Of a stretch of DNA of 64,000 bases, positions 1 through 13,945 are shown one piece after another. Location: positions 1,116,001-1,180,000 of the forward strand of contig NC_021680.1 in the NCBI RefSeq assembly GCF_000247815.1, written 5' to 3'. The translations under genes and the position numbers were made by a program. The stretch is from Ficedula albicollis (taxonomy: Eukaryota; Chordata; Aves; Passeriformes; Muscicapidae). Position 1 is the first letter of the stretch. The number at the start of each line of letters is the position of its first letter. Under the pieces are notes generated by a model. That model saw only the letters and a list, made by a program, of their open reading frames with translations. It searched no databases and had not been told where the DNA came from.

Positions 1-3000
1 TGAAGTGACCTAGGTCTGGCTGTCCATGCTCTGACTATTGCTGTAGTAGTGTGGCATTAAAAGCTGTTTGATTTGTGCCTCCCTCATTATTCACTAAGGG
101 ACAGCTTGGAGACTGTGGAATCTGCTCTCACTGAAGTGGGCTCAGATTGATTGTGCCATGGAAGGAGATATTGATCTTTTTCAGAAGTTGAAGGTGTATT
201 TCTTAGATAATAGTGGCTAGATAAAACTGGAAGAGATCCTGAAAGAAGTAATCTTAATGCAGTTTGTAAATTGGATTGCTTTTATCACATTATTAATGTG
301 CCCAGGGTTTGGGGTAATTGTCTAGACTATAGCATTATATTTTCATTTAGAATTAGTGATAATGTCACAGAGTGACTGGACTCAGACCAACAAGTGAATA
401 AACAGGACTAGTACAAAACATATTTTCTGCAATGACACATCCTTTTCAGATTAATGTGTAGGCAGGCAGAAGCCTCCAGTGAAAAGCTGATCTCAAATTA
501 CTGTTTTTCTTTATTAGCTTCATATATGAATTTGTCTGAGGAGATGTGTAAGCACAGATAGACTTGTGGGTTCTTGTGAGTGTAAAACTCAAATTTATAA
601 ACTCTGTAAATGGTTGTTTCTCGTCCACTTGTTTTATTGCCAGGTTGTGTAATTTTCTAATTGCTCTGAATTTCTGTTGCTTGGTAAGTTTGGGGTCCTC
701 CACAGTTGTAACTAATCTAAGTTGGTTTGTAATTAAATTAGGTTGTGACCCCATGTGCAGTGAGGCAGCTTATTTATTGACTGCTCACTTCTCACCCAGT
801 ATCAGCAGAAACAGACAGGTAATGCTGTAGAGAGAACTGCATCAGGTAACTTACCTAGCTAAGAAATTAAGCTTTTTTCCCTGCCCTCTCCCCTCCTTGC
901 CTTGTTTGATAGTTCCCCCAAACTGTTCACTTCAGCTATTCAAAATCTTGAGCTAATGTCATGACAGAGGAAGGAGCAGGAAAAAGCATTAGTGGTTGAG
1001 ATGACTGGCGAGTATAAAATCAAGTTTCCATAAACCAGCTGAAATCAAAAGTGGATCAAATGACACTTGTATCCTTAGCTTGGTGTGCAAGTCTGGGAGC
1101 TTTTGAATAAACTTTGTTTCAGATTTTGTGCAGAAAAATTTTAGGCACTTTAGGATCCTTGTGGCACTTCTGAAAATTCCTTTTGAGTAGAGCTAAACAT
1201 TGTTGCATCTTCTACAGTAGGCTGGTAAAGTGAGTTGAGAGTGATGATGGTATTGCTGGAAACTTGGTAATATAGCTGATCGTGTCTAGAAGTCTGAAGA
1301 GTATTTTGGGGATTCCAAAAGCATCTGCAGTTAGCAGATGTGAGGTGTTAGGATGCTGGAAGTATTGCGTAGTTTCCTACGTGTTCGTTGTGGATTTCAA
1401 AATGCACATAAATTTTAAGTGCCAGATTAGTAAAGGATAAAAGGGTCCAAAGATTCAAGCTGCTCACTCTCCCATTACTGCACCACTGTTTTGTGCTGTC
1501 ACTAATTAGTAACTTTAATATTATGAAGCGTATTGATAAAGCACATGGTTACATGGATGACTCATAATTGTTGTACTTCCTTTCCTGCTGTCATGTAATT
1601 AACTTTCCCTGTGTGGTTAAAGGGCACCTGAACAGTGCTGCTGTTGCTGGCAGGTCCAGACCACTCTACCTGCAGCCACTTTTCCTATGTGCTTTATTGG
1701 TAAGCCTACCTGAGAAGGGGCAGCTATCTCGTTTATTTTTAGAATATTAGTCATGTGCTTTTAGGCTGACCAGGTTGTTTAGGCATTAGTCATCAGGCTA
1801 GTCTGATAAGTACCTCTAAATAATTTTGATACTATTATTGATCAGACTTCTACAGAAATATGCCAACAGGTATTTTGGAAAAGAATAATGGATAAGTGGA
1901 ATCCATTGAGTTCAGTCCTTCCATGCAGTTGAAGTGATTTGCAAGTATTTTCTGGAGCTCAGAATGCAAAATTACTGAAGTATTAACAAGACTTGTGCTT
2001 AGATACACATGAACCCTCTGCTTCTGAAATACATGAGTGTGGTGGACACTGATCAGCCTGCAACTTGAGGCATTTGTTAGGGTAGGTAAAACTTGGCCCT
2101 TGCAGGTCTGCCTCAAGATAAGATGAGGTTAAACATTACCTAGCTACAAGTCTTTGTTATTATTGCCTTTTAATATGTCATTCACTGATGCTGGCAGGTG
2201 TGTGGTTTCTTAGGAAACTGTTTTCTATGTTCTTTATATAGTAGCAAATGTCCCTCAGTGGTAGAAGTGTTTTTGCAACTTTATGTTTAAAAAGTGCTTT
2301 GCTCACCACCTATTGCTGATTTTTTGCTATGTTGATGATACATAATTTCTTACAATTCTACTTTGGGGATTTTTTTCCCTCCTAGGCTGGCTCTATTCTG
2401 CATTTATTTTGAACAGATTTTGCCAGGTAGCTCTTTGATAATAGATTTTGGTATTTTTAGTGATATGGCTTGCTAAATTTTTAATGATGCTTTAAACAAG
2501 TAGATATTGTGTTACATTGGACAAAGGAAGGTAGCAGGACCAAATTTAATTGCAGTATGAAACTGTGATTCTTTGATTATCTGTTGTACCTTTAGGTAGC
2601 TGTAGGTATGCTGGCAAAAGATGATTTGTGGAGGTTGTTCAGCTCTACTGCCAATATCTATTAAAGTGGTCAGGTGTCTACCTGGAATAATTTTAAAGGA
2701 ATTTGGAGAGGAAAATGATGTTAACCAAATTATGAAGAGATAAAGGAGATGAAACAAAAAGGCAAGCTTGATAAGTTTGCACTGTAGATGGGTGCCAGAG
2801 GCTCAGTTTTTTGTAAAGCTGAAGGCACATTAAAGCAATATGAAGTGAAAAAAGCTACTTTCGAGGTACAGTATTTCTTTTTTACCTTTGAGGAGTGGCA
2901 GGTAAGCTGGAGTGCTCTAGGACCTGCTTGTGAGCAGCTTCCTTAGTGCCTGCATGTAATGACTTGCCCTTGTATTTAATTAACTCGCTGGCTTTTTAAA

Positions 3001-4345
3001 AAATGTGGATAGGGTCTTTCATGCTGTGACTTGCCTTTAATACTTCTGAAAACTCAATCTTGCAATCTTGACTCTTTTGTGAAGCTGTCTTAGTGGTGGG
3101 AAGGCTTCTTCAATTAGGACCTAGTTCGTGTTTTAGATAAGGCAATTTAATTTATCTTCAAAGAGGTATTTCTATAGCTGTGAGTAAGCTGGTATTCAAG
3201 GACACGGTTTAGTTAAGAAGAGAGGTCTAAAATTGTTCGAGATCATCAGTTGGAACTATTTTAATTTCTTCAGGTTTTGGTCATGAATGCCATATGACTG
3301 GGAGGGAGAGGGGAAAGAAATCTCCACGTATTTGTTGTTGCACATTGCTAAATTATTTTTTTGTGTGTACAATGGAAAATTATAAAGTATTTAAGGTGAC
3401 ATTATATCAGGGCTTATAGAAAAACTTAGCAAGTATGCAGAATGGGTATGAATTCTTAAACATGCTGAGATTAAGAGGAGTAAATAATCTGCAGTATGGA
3501 TTTGAGGCTGATGTGTTTTTGTTGAATAATTCTTGATCTGAATTTTATCGCTTGTAAAGACATTAATTGAAAGGGCATTGTTGAGGCCAAAGTCTTTTAT
3601 AAAGGGTAGGTTTGGAAAATGTGAAATCTCTTGTGCAGATCTGTGTGTTGATACAATTCGGAGGTGTGCTGTGTTTGTGTTGCACTGTTGGACAGATAGA
3701 AATCCAGTTGGCAGATGTTAAGTGATACTACTAAAAAGGGAAGATAGCTCCTTGCATTATTTATCAGTCAAACATTAGAGATGTCTTGATAAGCTCTTGC
3801 AACCACAGAACTTTTGTTAATTCCCTCATTTGTAAACAAAATATATTGTAGAAGAGTTTAGACCTTTATTTCAGCTTTACATGTTTGGGTTTTTTTTAAA
3901 GGTAACTCTTATTTTCCTGACTTAGGAAATGATTTTACTTACTTTTACTTAGTCTCTTTTTATGACGTAATAATCTTAAATGGAAAACAGAATCGGGCAG
4001 TAGTGGAGTTAAAGGAGATGGGCAGAGGTGAGATCTCCCCAGGGAGCAGGAAAAGACAAGCTTCTCCTGCTGCCTTGGGATTTGCTGGAGTTCTGTGTTC
4101 CTTTCAGGTGTCAGATTTCTGTGTCTGGCACTGAATGTGGTGGATATGTTCTTGATTATACTTGAAGTGAGGGAGGGAAGATGAGGAGAAGTGATGGACT
4201 TTAGCAACTGAAGTTTTTGTTGCTCGTCTCTTTCCTTGGTGTCATCTTTCTCTATTACGTTCCAGCCCGTTAATGGAATTGGATATCTTTTTTTCCCCCA
4301 GGGCAATAGGGTGTGTTTCTATGATCTTATCATTAGACTTGCTGA

Positions 4346-4978
4346 TCACTGTTTCTTTGTGGCTTTTTCTGTATTTCTGGTTCTCCTAAAGTTGGTAGAA
4401 GTGCTTTGCTTATAGGAAAAAAATTGCTGTATTGTGGAATTCATAATTGGCATCTTTCTGATAATGAGGAGGCTGATGATTTTTAATATAATAATGCTTA
4501 AAATCAGAGAACATATCATAGAAGAGATAAAGGAGTCTTGCCTAGCATGGGGATTCCATTTGTGAATTGTTTTCTCTTTTGAATATGGGGCTGGGTTGAG
4601 CATGTGCTTGGGTTCCAGGGTGAACTGGTGTTGAATTGGCTTCATTTGTTGGTGAGGGAGCTGGTTTATGCAGAAGTCTCTGGTAGAGCAACCCTGCTGT
4701 CTATGTTTGCCAGCTCTGTCAGGATAATGATGTTTATTAGCTGCACAAACTCTCTTGGAAAACCCTGCTCTGTTGTTGGTGAATAAACTAGATTCTTCTG
4801 TCAGAAAGACCCTGTAAACCCCTAAATGGATATTGCATTTAAATAGGTAGTTGTTTTGCCTGTTTTTGCTTAGGTAGTTGTTGGCTGTCTTGGAGGTAGT
4901 GAAAGATAAATTTGTATAGGTCATTAAAATATCTTTGCTTTTAAGTGATAAAGCTGTTTCAAAAGTATCACCTGCCAA
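4346..4978 (-). other. Long minus-strand open frame, probably non-coding
   Basis: A 210-codon frame beginning with TTG; the first ATG leaves about 190 codons. It is rich in Asn, Ser, Lys and His, has one hydrophobic stretch (ISSMICSLILSIIILKIISL) near codons 150-170, and shows no recognised domain. Its composition follows the AT-rich surroundings. Confidence 0.12.
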
Positions 4979-5261
4979 AACACACTAACCATGTTGGGGC
5001 TGGTGACTTCAGGGTATTTCAACAGTACGGTGCTAATACCTTATTATGATGTGGCTGGTTCTCTTTTATGTTTAAATAACAGCATGAACCTCCCCTACTT
5101 GGCAAGCTGAACATGAAACTAAAAGATTAAAGTGTTTTCAAAGTGCAGCCAAGGTATTGACTTTTTCAGCCCTTCTTTCAACAGGTAAGAGGCAACATGC
5201 TTCCTGCTAGTATAGAATGGAGAAATGCATTACTAATTTGTGTTTTGCTTTGGTTTTTCAG

Positions 5262-5315
5262 TTTGATGATATGGATGAGCTTGACTTTGAGACAATACTG
5301 AAAGCTCTTAATTAG
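5262..5315 (+). other. Candidate terminal coding exon (unidentified)
   Basis: A good polypyrimidine tract (ttttgctttggtttttcag) is followed by an open segment reading FDDMDELDFETILKALN and TAG at 5313-5315. The acidic/hydrophobic pattern looks protein-like. No family was recognised. It could be the last exon of a plus-strand neighbour, a decayed exon, or chance. Confidence 0.2.
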
Positions 5316-8300
5316 TTTAGTTTATACACACACATACACACTCACTTATATATTTAATGGGGTTCCCTGTCAGTCTCTCCCAGCTGAGTTTGTTTCCCAG
5401 CACAGCTTTCTCTTCACTGGGGCTTTTTTGTTGCTCAGGCAAGGCTGCTCCCTCTTTGGTGTGCAGCATCCACTCATTCTTCTAATGTTGATAGATTTCC
5501 TTGTACCTCTGGAACAAGAACAGTTTAATGACAGTAATGACAAAGCAGTATCAAATCCTTGTCCAAACTGTAACTTAGGCTACTCATTCCAAGTACTTAG
5601 AAAAAATTGCTCAGACTCTTTCAGTTCTCTGTGTTAGTCATGGCCATTTTTTCATGTTTCTTTCCTCCTATTCAAGGTGAATCTTGCATGAGAGCAAAAA
5701 CGCTTGTCTTAGCTAAGCTATGTGTTTACGTGACTGCATTTTTGTTTTAAGGCAGCAATACAGAGCCCGGGTTCAAAGAAGGGTTGTATTTTGATTTAGA
5801 TGAGGTGAAGAATTTTCTTCAGTTGGTTTGTCTAGAATGACCAATGTCTGTTGCTTTAGAAAAAGCCAGTGTTGTTGGTTTTTCTGGACCAGAAGATGTC
5901 CCTTCAGCAGAAGGGCGAAAAAAGATGTTCGTGCAAAATTTAGAATTCCTGCAGGATTTCCTGCCAGAATTTGCCGGGGGACAGGAATCCTTGCCTGGTA
6001 GATGTCTTAGGATCTGGGGATCTTTGATTTAATTCTTCTAACTGTGGTTTCCCTGAGCTTGCTGCTACTTTATTGCTGTGATGTTTTTGGTGAACCTGGA
6101 AAGGAAAGCAAAGCATTTTCCAATCACTTTGCTAAGATTAGAGATTTTGGCTATTAGTATTAATGAAGCAGCAGATGGGGGATTCTTTTGGAAGGTTCTA
6201 ATCTGTGGGCTTTTTAAAGGTAAAGTTACCATCACCTCATGCTCGTGTGACAATGGGGTTTATATCCCTATTTGTGATAACCTGCCCTGTCATGCTACGT
6301 ACTTTTCTTGCGTTATAGCATTCTAGGTTTACTTTTTATCAGCTAAAAGATTAACAAAAAGATGAATATAATTCTCTTTTTAGCTAAATGAAATGTTAAA
6401 TTATTTCCTTAAAAGTACATTGTTATCTGCTGTAAATCAGTCATTTCTATTCAAAACACCATTTTCTCTCAAATCTGTCTCATCTATATTGTGTACAGGA
6501 TACTTCTGTCGTTACTCTTGGATCCAAGTTTCCAGCTTGCACATATCTGCACTTAAATCAATCTTTAATGTCTGCTTTCATTGATTTGGCAGAAATGGAC
6601 CCAGCTGTGTTTCATAAGCTTAAGAATGTTTGAGTGATAATTATCCAGTCATCCACTGAATAGCTCAAATATCCAAGTAGTTGAGTAGGATATCACTTGT
6701 GAACATACTGTGCTGAATTCATAGTACTGGAATAATCTTAAAAATTCTTCTTGACAATCTGTATCAAAGACATGTCATTAATCTTACCCCTGCAGTGTCT
6801 TTCTCTTGGTTTTGTAACAAGAATTTAAGGCTTGCCTTTACTGCCCTTAGAGGTATACAACTTATTTTGTATAGCTGGTTCTTACTCTTTGCTAGCTGTG
6901 CTCTTCAAATTAATGCTTGTGCTGCTACATCTGAGTGTCTTTTTGATGTCTTCTGGAAAGCATTGTGTTCTACATCAGTTACACAAGTTCTGTAGATATT
7001 TATTATGTCATTCCCTCTTTAGGCAGATCCTTTCATCAATAATGTAGATAGATGGCTTAGAAATGGCTCCAGCAGGGCTCTCATTTATACTGCCAATTTA
7101 CCTGAAATCACATTGAGATTTTTCTGGTGTCTGGACTGTTGTTGTTAGTGCACAAACAGTAAATGGGTTTACCAGAATTTCAGGCCTTCAAAGGAAATTC
7201 TTGTGTACCTTGGGTGTTTAAAGAGACACCGTTGCCCTGTGGTCTACTATAAGTTTCTATTTTGATAACAAGAAAAAATTCTGATACCATCTTAAAAATA
7301 CACGTTCCTCCTTCATGAAAATGTTCACTCTGAATTATTTCATTTGAAGCAAACATATTCTTGGTCAACAGTTTCAGGCACTTTGGGTGGGTCACTGGTA
7401 AATGGTCAGGCCTGTTGGAGTCCTGTATTTGAATTAACTTGGTTTCTAAGTTTCTATGTAACTTGGTTTCTGTCATGTTTTATTAGGCAGATGGTCTGGT
7501 AGTCACCAGTTGTTGACTGATCTTGGGTGGAGAAAGGTATTTAACATTAAACAATGGGTGTTTGGGTCTTTATCTGTTCTCTTGTGAGTCAGCTGATTTA
7601 CTGAGGCCCTTCCAAAGGGAGTTAGAAATATGGAAAAGAGAGGAATGGGATGCTCAGATGGATAAGTAACTGGTTTGTGTGTTGTTTGCTTGTATATTAT
7701 CTACCCTGGGCTTGACACAGTTCCATAAATGAATGCAGGAGATAGTGACAGAGGCAGAAGATCCAGCTCTCTTCCCCAAATGCCTGTTGTAGTTTCCCAT
7801 AACAGTCATCATACCAAACAGGTAATTCACAGGCTGATAGATTTTTTTCCTGTTAGCATCATTTCTATAGCAACGGTGCATATTGATGCATGATGTTCAG
7901 AAAAGAATAATTATAGAGACCATCACTGAAATGTTGCTATCCCAGGTTTTATTGATAAAGTCTGTACTCATATCTCTGAAAGCTGAATTTCAAACCAGAC
8001 TAAGATATTGTGTGTCCTCTTTGAGAAAGGTCCTTAGTGTCTATTAGTGGCTTAATAAAGAAATACAGAAAAATGTTCTCTCAACAATATTTTCTTCTGA
8101 GTGAGAAAGTCAGACATTCAACAGGGAGGAGTTTCATCTTCTTTTCCTTAAATGTCAATTTTTTTTTGCCTTACTGTACCAAGCAAGGGTGCAGTCAAGG
8201 CTGGTGGATGGACCAAATCGTTAATTCTGTGGATTTGGAGCAACAATTGGGACTTTCTTATTTTTCTCTTATTAAAAATATGTCTTAGGATGATTTGATC

Positions 8301-11300
8301 ATCTTAATTTTGGTTTGGCTGTTTGCAATTTTGACTCTAGCACTTAATGCCTATGGGAGTAGGCATGGAAATTTGAATTTTCTTGACATGCGTGTGTGAT
8401 GTGTAGGTTTACACAGAAAATGCAGTGTGGATCCTCAGACTTAGTTTTTGACAGTGTTTTCTTACGTGTGCTTTTGGCATGTGAGTGGTGGTGATTCCTG
8501 GTGTCAGAGTTCCTGTAGTCTGTTTGCAGTAACAAAACTCAGGCTGTCAGTTGTCATTCCTGTCTCAGAACTTACAAGTGTGCCATTGTACATAAAATTA
8601 TATTCAAATGTTTTCCCCAGATCTTTTTTCTGTGATAGGCTTTCTGTTCTGAGAGAAGGCATGCCACCTGCATGGATCCATTTGTGGATCATTGCAATGA
8701 TTTTCTTCAAGTCTGCCTTCTGCTGAAATTGTTTGTGTTGCTTTATTGAAAATAATTTTTTAAAAAGTTAGGAATATAGAAGACTAGTTCTAGAGACTTT
8801 TAACTGTGATGTGATATTTTGCTGTTGCACAGTCTTAGTAATTCTACCCTATTCATATGTTGTTTTTTATCATCCTCAAAACAAAAGTGGATCTAACTGC
8901 CTCTGAAAAGAATTTTTAGATCCTGAAGTCCATGTTAGCAGCATTCAGTGGGACTGTTGCATGCTCTTAAGTATGATTTCCTTATTCAGGATGGTGTCCA
9001 CAGATGTGTTCTTCCTTTATTATTTCCATTGATACCGTGCCTCCACTTTTTAGCCATAATAACACTTTGCAAACTAAGCATCAGTTGATCAAGAGGACAT
9101 AAATCATTTAGTGCTCCTCTTGTTTGCAAACAAAACTGACAGCTGTATGGCTATGTGGTGGAGGTCTTGGAAAATCCAGCTGGGGAAAGATTATCATATT
9201 ATAGAATTGCCTAATTAATTAAAGATACTTGCTTCTAGTTTAAATCCTACTTATTTTCTTTGCCATCTTTTTACTTCTTATTCTTGAAAATAAATATTTC
9301 CTTTAGAAATGTCTCAAGGTTATGTCTTGTCCTGTTGTATGTCTTTGGGGAAAGGAGGGATTCTCCTCCGGTTCCTCACTGAGCAAACCTGGATTTCTTC
9401 TTCAGCATGAAAACAAATTTTGCTCAAAGAGGTTAAACTTCAGGTTAGCTTTAGTTGTGGGAGGGAGGTGAGGAAGGTAGAACCTTACACTTTTGATGTA
9501 CTTTCTGTACTAAAAGAATTCCCTATTGCTTACTCTTTTGGCATGTGGGAAGGAAACCAAGCTATGTCTCATAAATTCAGAGTTTCTCTCTTCTGGTAGC
9601 AATTGCAAAGCAATAAGCAGATCCAAAGGAGTAAAGCTTTATTCTGTGCACTTTTCTCAGGAACTGCAAACAGAGCCTTCTTGGTGATCTCTGAAGGAAG
9701 AAGCACCATGGACTGATGATTTGTAAGCAGTTTGTGAGCAGGAAGTTCTTCAGGTTTTGTGCAGTTATTGTCTTAGTGCAGCAAGATTTTGTCTTTTAAC
9801 ACTCAGACACTGCTGGAGAGGCCTTTTGTTAGCAGAAAACCAACCTCTTCCAACCTCAGGCTAAACCTAAATAGCATGCACACATGTTCACATTTTTGGC
9901 TTACTCCATTTGTTGCCTGCAATGATTCTTTTCCTTCTGTTTGATTCATGCCTTTGTGAGGGCCTGAATCTGCCACTGCTTGCAGCTGTGTACCCATTCT
10001 CATACTAAAATTTGTTGCCTTATGTTAGAATATATCCCAGTCAAGTCTTGGCCCTGAGTCAGTCCACTGAGGAAAGCTGCTATTGAGTGGGGGAAGTCAA
10101 AGTGGTAAGGAACTCCTTCCTATTTGTGTGTAACTAACCTGGAAGAATTTCCATTTTGAGCTGAACTTCTTGATTGTTGTTCCAAGCTGATGACAGACTG
10201 AGATAATGGTTTGAATTTTGTAATGAGATTTGGTAAATGAGTAACTTGTGCCCTGGAAAAGGATATTCTGGCTTTCAGTTTTGGTTTTTCTTTCTTTATC
10301 TCATCCAAGGAAATGGGAGCTACAAGTTGTACCAGTTCTTGAGATTGAAAAGGAGAGCACTGGGTACTGGAGAACCATGAAGTAGAGGCTTAGATAGCTG
10401 GAAACCAAGATATGAATTAGAAAGAGCCTTGCTGTTACCTTAATATTATCTCTCTATTTTTTTCTTTCTCCCCCAGCCTCTTTCGGTTCTCGAAGTTGGG
10501 GAATGAGGTACATAAAAGCAGCAATAGGATTTATTCAGAACAAATTATAGTGAAAGTGCTTTGTGAATAGTGTCTTCTTAAAGAATAATAATTTTACTGA
10601 ATTGACAGGTAAAGCCTTTTCTAAGGTAGAGAAAGAGAATCTGATTTTAAATGAACATATTTAAATCTTCAATGTCAAACCTAATGAAAGAATTTTTTAT
10701 TCCCTTTCTTGCTATTGTGTGGATTCTGATTTCATCTGTCTTGCAGCTTAACCAGCTGATACTGCTGTGACTATTGTGCAACAGATGCTTAGGGAAAGAA
10801 TGTGTGTGTGACAGAAGTGAGCTGTGTGAGCACAGAAGTGCTTGGAGTTTCCAGCAGGAGTCTGTGTCACTGGGTCAGCTGTGCTGCTCCTGCAGCAGCC
10901 TGTGACACTGTTTCTGTCAGGAAAGAGTCCAGCATGTGCTTAAGCAGCTGTGAGATACTTGCTATAAGTGGTGGTGTCTGAAAAGTGTTCAAGAACCCAA
11001 TTGCTGTTATTCAGATTTTGAGCATAAATTTGCATTTTATTCTTATGGTTTATCTTCCTGATAGTTAAACCTGGCAAGTGTGTCCTTATGCAGATCTCAG
11101 TTTCACACTGTAAGCAAGCTGAGGTCTCGTGGGTTCCACTTAGGAAAGAAATTTCAGTGTCTTCAGAATACGTGCAGGACACCTGCAAGCCCTTCTGTGC
11201 ATGCATTTAATGGAAAAAATTCTTCGGAAACAAGGTGACCAGAACTACATAGAGTACAGCATCAGTGTCTCTTTTGCAATGTTTTGCAAGTAATATTGGT

Positions 11301-12989
11301 CTATAACTAATGCAGATGTCTGGGTCTCATGTGGCTACTTCATGCTTACAGCTTTAGTGGCATCATTTTCAGCTGAAATTCACAGCAGAAATTTTACAGT
11401 AGTCATCTACAGGAGTACTGTAATGATTGACTTTTTTTTTTACCCCCATTCTACTGTCTATCACTTAGTTTTATTTGTCCTGTATTGTATTGCTTTCCTG
11501 TATTTCTCAATGGTTTTTGTTCTAGTATTTGTAGTGGTATTGCATATTTAATGACTTAGTAATCTGTTTTTTTTAATATTGTGCTCCTCTATCTGTTTTT
11601 GTCATGTCTCTACCCAACATGTGTCTTCTTGTGTCTCTTGTCTCAGTCTTCACTAGCGGTAGATTAGGCAGTGCTTTGCCAAGATTCACATATCTGGAGA
11701 TTTCATAGTGTGTGAGATTTTAGGTCTGGGATTTTATTATTTTCAGTGATAAATTTCCTGTAGGAGAATGGAGTAGTATTAAGTTGCTTGAGTTTTTTTT
11801 TTTTATGTCTTTTGTGGAAGTTACTATTTTTATCAGTTTTCTTATCTTAATATCATCATGCTTACTGAAAACTGAACTAAAGTGTGGCTTTAGGTGATTT
11901 TAATTTATCCTTTAAGGATGTGTACATACGGTCTTTATTCATACAGTGCAGTAACTTGAGTGGGTTTCTGCTTTGGTGGCTGGAATATGAAACAGATAAA
12001 ATTTGGAAGGTGCAGTTTGTTTTTTCTTTGTTGTTCTTTGCCTGTTCCTTGATGACTATGCTTCATTGTGGGGCTTTTATGTTCTTTGAGTCTTGTCGTT
12101 TTGGTGTGGAGTGTGTGCTTTGGTGGTTTTTTTTTGAGTATGTTTGGTTTCTTAAGGTTTTTTGTTGTGGACTGTGTTGGATCTTAGCAGTTGTCTCAGC
12201 TTTTACCTTTGAGACAATAAGTTTTCCTGCAGTCTCTAGTTTCCACAAGATCAGGAGCTCAGGTTCATTGTGTCTGGAACTGATTTTTTTGGTCCCTGAA
12301 ATCTTTGGTGGTAGTTCTACATTTATACTTAATGATCCATGCACTTTTGTTTTCTTAATGGGGATCTGTGATCAAAACAAATGACACATTGTATTGACAT
12401 TATGAATAAGAACAAAGAAGATATTGGTCATCTTGGCTCTTGAGCTTTTCCTAAAACTTCACTGTGTTTGTTTCCTCAAAGCTTTTGTACTGTTCTGGGC
12501 AGGAAGTTTCAAATGTAATTTTAGGTTTGTCTGTTAAAATGCTATTACACAGTGGTTTTGGGACCGTGTTTGACCCAAACTGAGTCAAGAACATCTGCTG
12601 TGGAAGGGAGTCAGGTGTAAGTATTGTTTTAGACAATATGAGAGACAGTATGTGAGAGTCCAGTACTCTCTGCTCAGGTTCTTTCAGATATTCCACACAT
12701 GGGGGAATTACACGTGGGGGGTGTAATGCTAAATGCTAGGTTAACCATTTGAATATAGCTGATGTTACAGAGAATTTTTGGTTAAGCAGTGTGATCGAAA
12801 TAGACTGAAATCGTGATACAAATGCAAGTTCAACTTGGCAAACTCCAGCAATTGCACTCTACAGTTTCAACACAGTAGCAGTGAGGTCGCCTCTGCTGGT
12901 CTCTGGAGTAAGCTCACTGTCACGATGCTGCTGTCCCCAGTCACCAGGAAGGAATTCGTGGGTTGAAGCCAGCTGAAGCTCTCTGAAAT

Positions 12990-13294
12990 TCCTTGGTTCT
13001 GTGTTTTGTAGAGCCCCGTCTCTGCTCCCCCGTGCTGCTGTAGCTAACCCCGGGACACAGTCACTGTTAACAAAGCTCGGGGAGAGGCGTTTGCGCCACG
13101 GGTTGATTCACTCAGCTGGGATGCAGTCAGTTGATCTGCTCCACTGGCAGAGCTGTTTATCTGAAACAAAGGGCACTCTGCTCCCCTCTGTGCTGAGATC
13201 AGGCCGGCTCTGTAGCAGCTCTGCTCGGGCACACCCTGCTGCTGCCTTTGCTTATCCTCCCGGAGCTGCCTTCCCTTTGAGGGGGGCTCTGCAG
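12990..13294 (+). promoter_or_regulatory. GC/CpG-richer patch ending in a splice-donor-like site; candidate first exon or promoter
   Basis: This ~300 bp patch is visibly richer in G+C and in CpG (about a dozen CpGs) than the flanking introns. It ends with CTGCAG|GTCAGT, a plausible 5' splice site at 13294/13295. A frame open from 13001 (in-frame ATG at 13121) reaches 13294 in phase 0, and joining it to 18053 would continue in frame into RALGPS2. A non-coding first exon is equally possible. No transcript evidence can be seen here. Confidence 0.25.
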
Positions 13295-13380
13295 GTCAGT
13301 CGCTGAAGGGGAATGATCAGTAGCACAGCCTTGGGTGGATTTGCAGAAAAACTCACTGAAGGCAACAGACACTGCTTAGT

Positions 13381-13945
13381 TGTGCTGGCTTTGGCTGGGA
13401 TAAAGTTCATTTTCTCCATCTGGTATCTGGTGTGGGCCTGTGTTTTGGATTTGTGCTGAGAACAATGTTGATAATACAGGAATATTTTGGTTACTGCTGA
13501 GCAGGGCTTAGACAGAGTCAAGGTCTTTTCTGCTCCTCATCCCACCAGCAAGTAGGCTGGGGTGCACAACAAATTGGGAGGGGGTATAGCCAGGACAGCT
13601 GAGCCCAACAGGGTTATTCTAGGCCATATATATAATAACACAAATCTGGAGAAAGAAGGTGGGAGGGATGACATTTGGAGTGTCTTTTGCCTTTCCAAGT
13701 CACTGTTAGACAGGATGGAGCCGCGCTTTCCTGGGGATGGCTGAACACCTGCCTGCGCATGGGACGCAGCAAATGAATTCTTTGCTTTACTTGAGCACAT
13801 GGCTTTTGCTTTCCCTACTGAGCTGTCTCCATCTCAACTGATGAGATTTTTCACTTTTATTCTCCTGATTCTCTCCGCCATCCACTGTGGGGGAGTGAGT
13901 GAGCAGCTGCATGGGGCTGAGTTGGTGGCTGGGGATAAACCACAG
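13381..13945 (+). mobile_element. Solo LTR of an avian ERVL-type endogenous retrovirus
   Basis: Recognised by familiar blocks of this avian LTR family: TTGGCTGGGATAAAGTT near the 5' edge, TTTGTGCTGAGAACA, CTGCTCCTCATCCCACCAGC, TGGGAGGGG, GGATGGCTGAACACCTGCCT, GAGCTGTCTCCATCTCAAC, TTCTCTCCGCCATCCACTG and GGCTGGGGATAAACCACAG at the 3' edge. No gag-pol-env sequence adjoins it, so it is a solo LTR left by recombination. A clean target-site duplication was not found, so the borders are approximate. It lies sense to RALGPS2, directly after the GC-rich patch. Confidence 0.8.

Larger units (their letters stand above)
1..12989. other. Upstream or first-intron DNA of RALGPS2, no confident gene
   Basis: AT-rich DNA without a recognised protein domain. 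Open frames here are short, or longer only with non-ATG starts. Two items stand out and are listed separately: a terminal-exon-like motif at 5262-5315 and a long minus-strand open frame at 4346-4978. There is a short CA/TA stretch near 5324-5352. Confidence 0.5.

Noticed and set aside
11884..12384. 166-codon plus-strand open frame rich in Phe
   Set aside because: Starts with GTG, arises from a T-rich region, shows no domain and no splice context.
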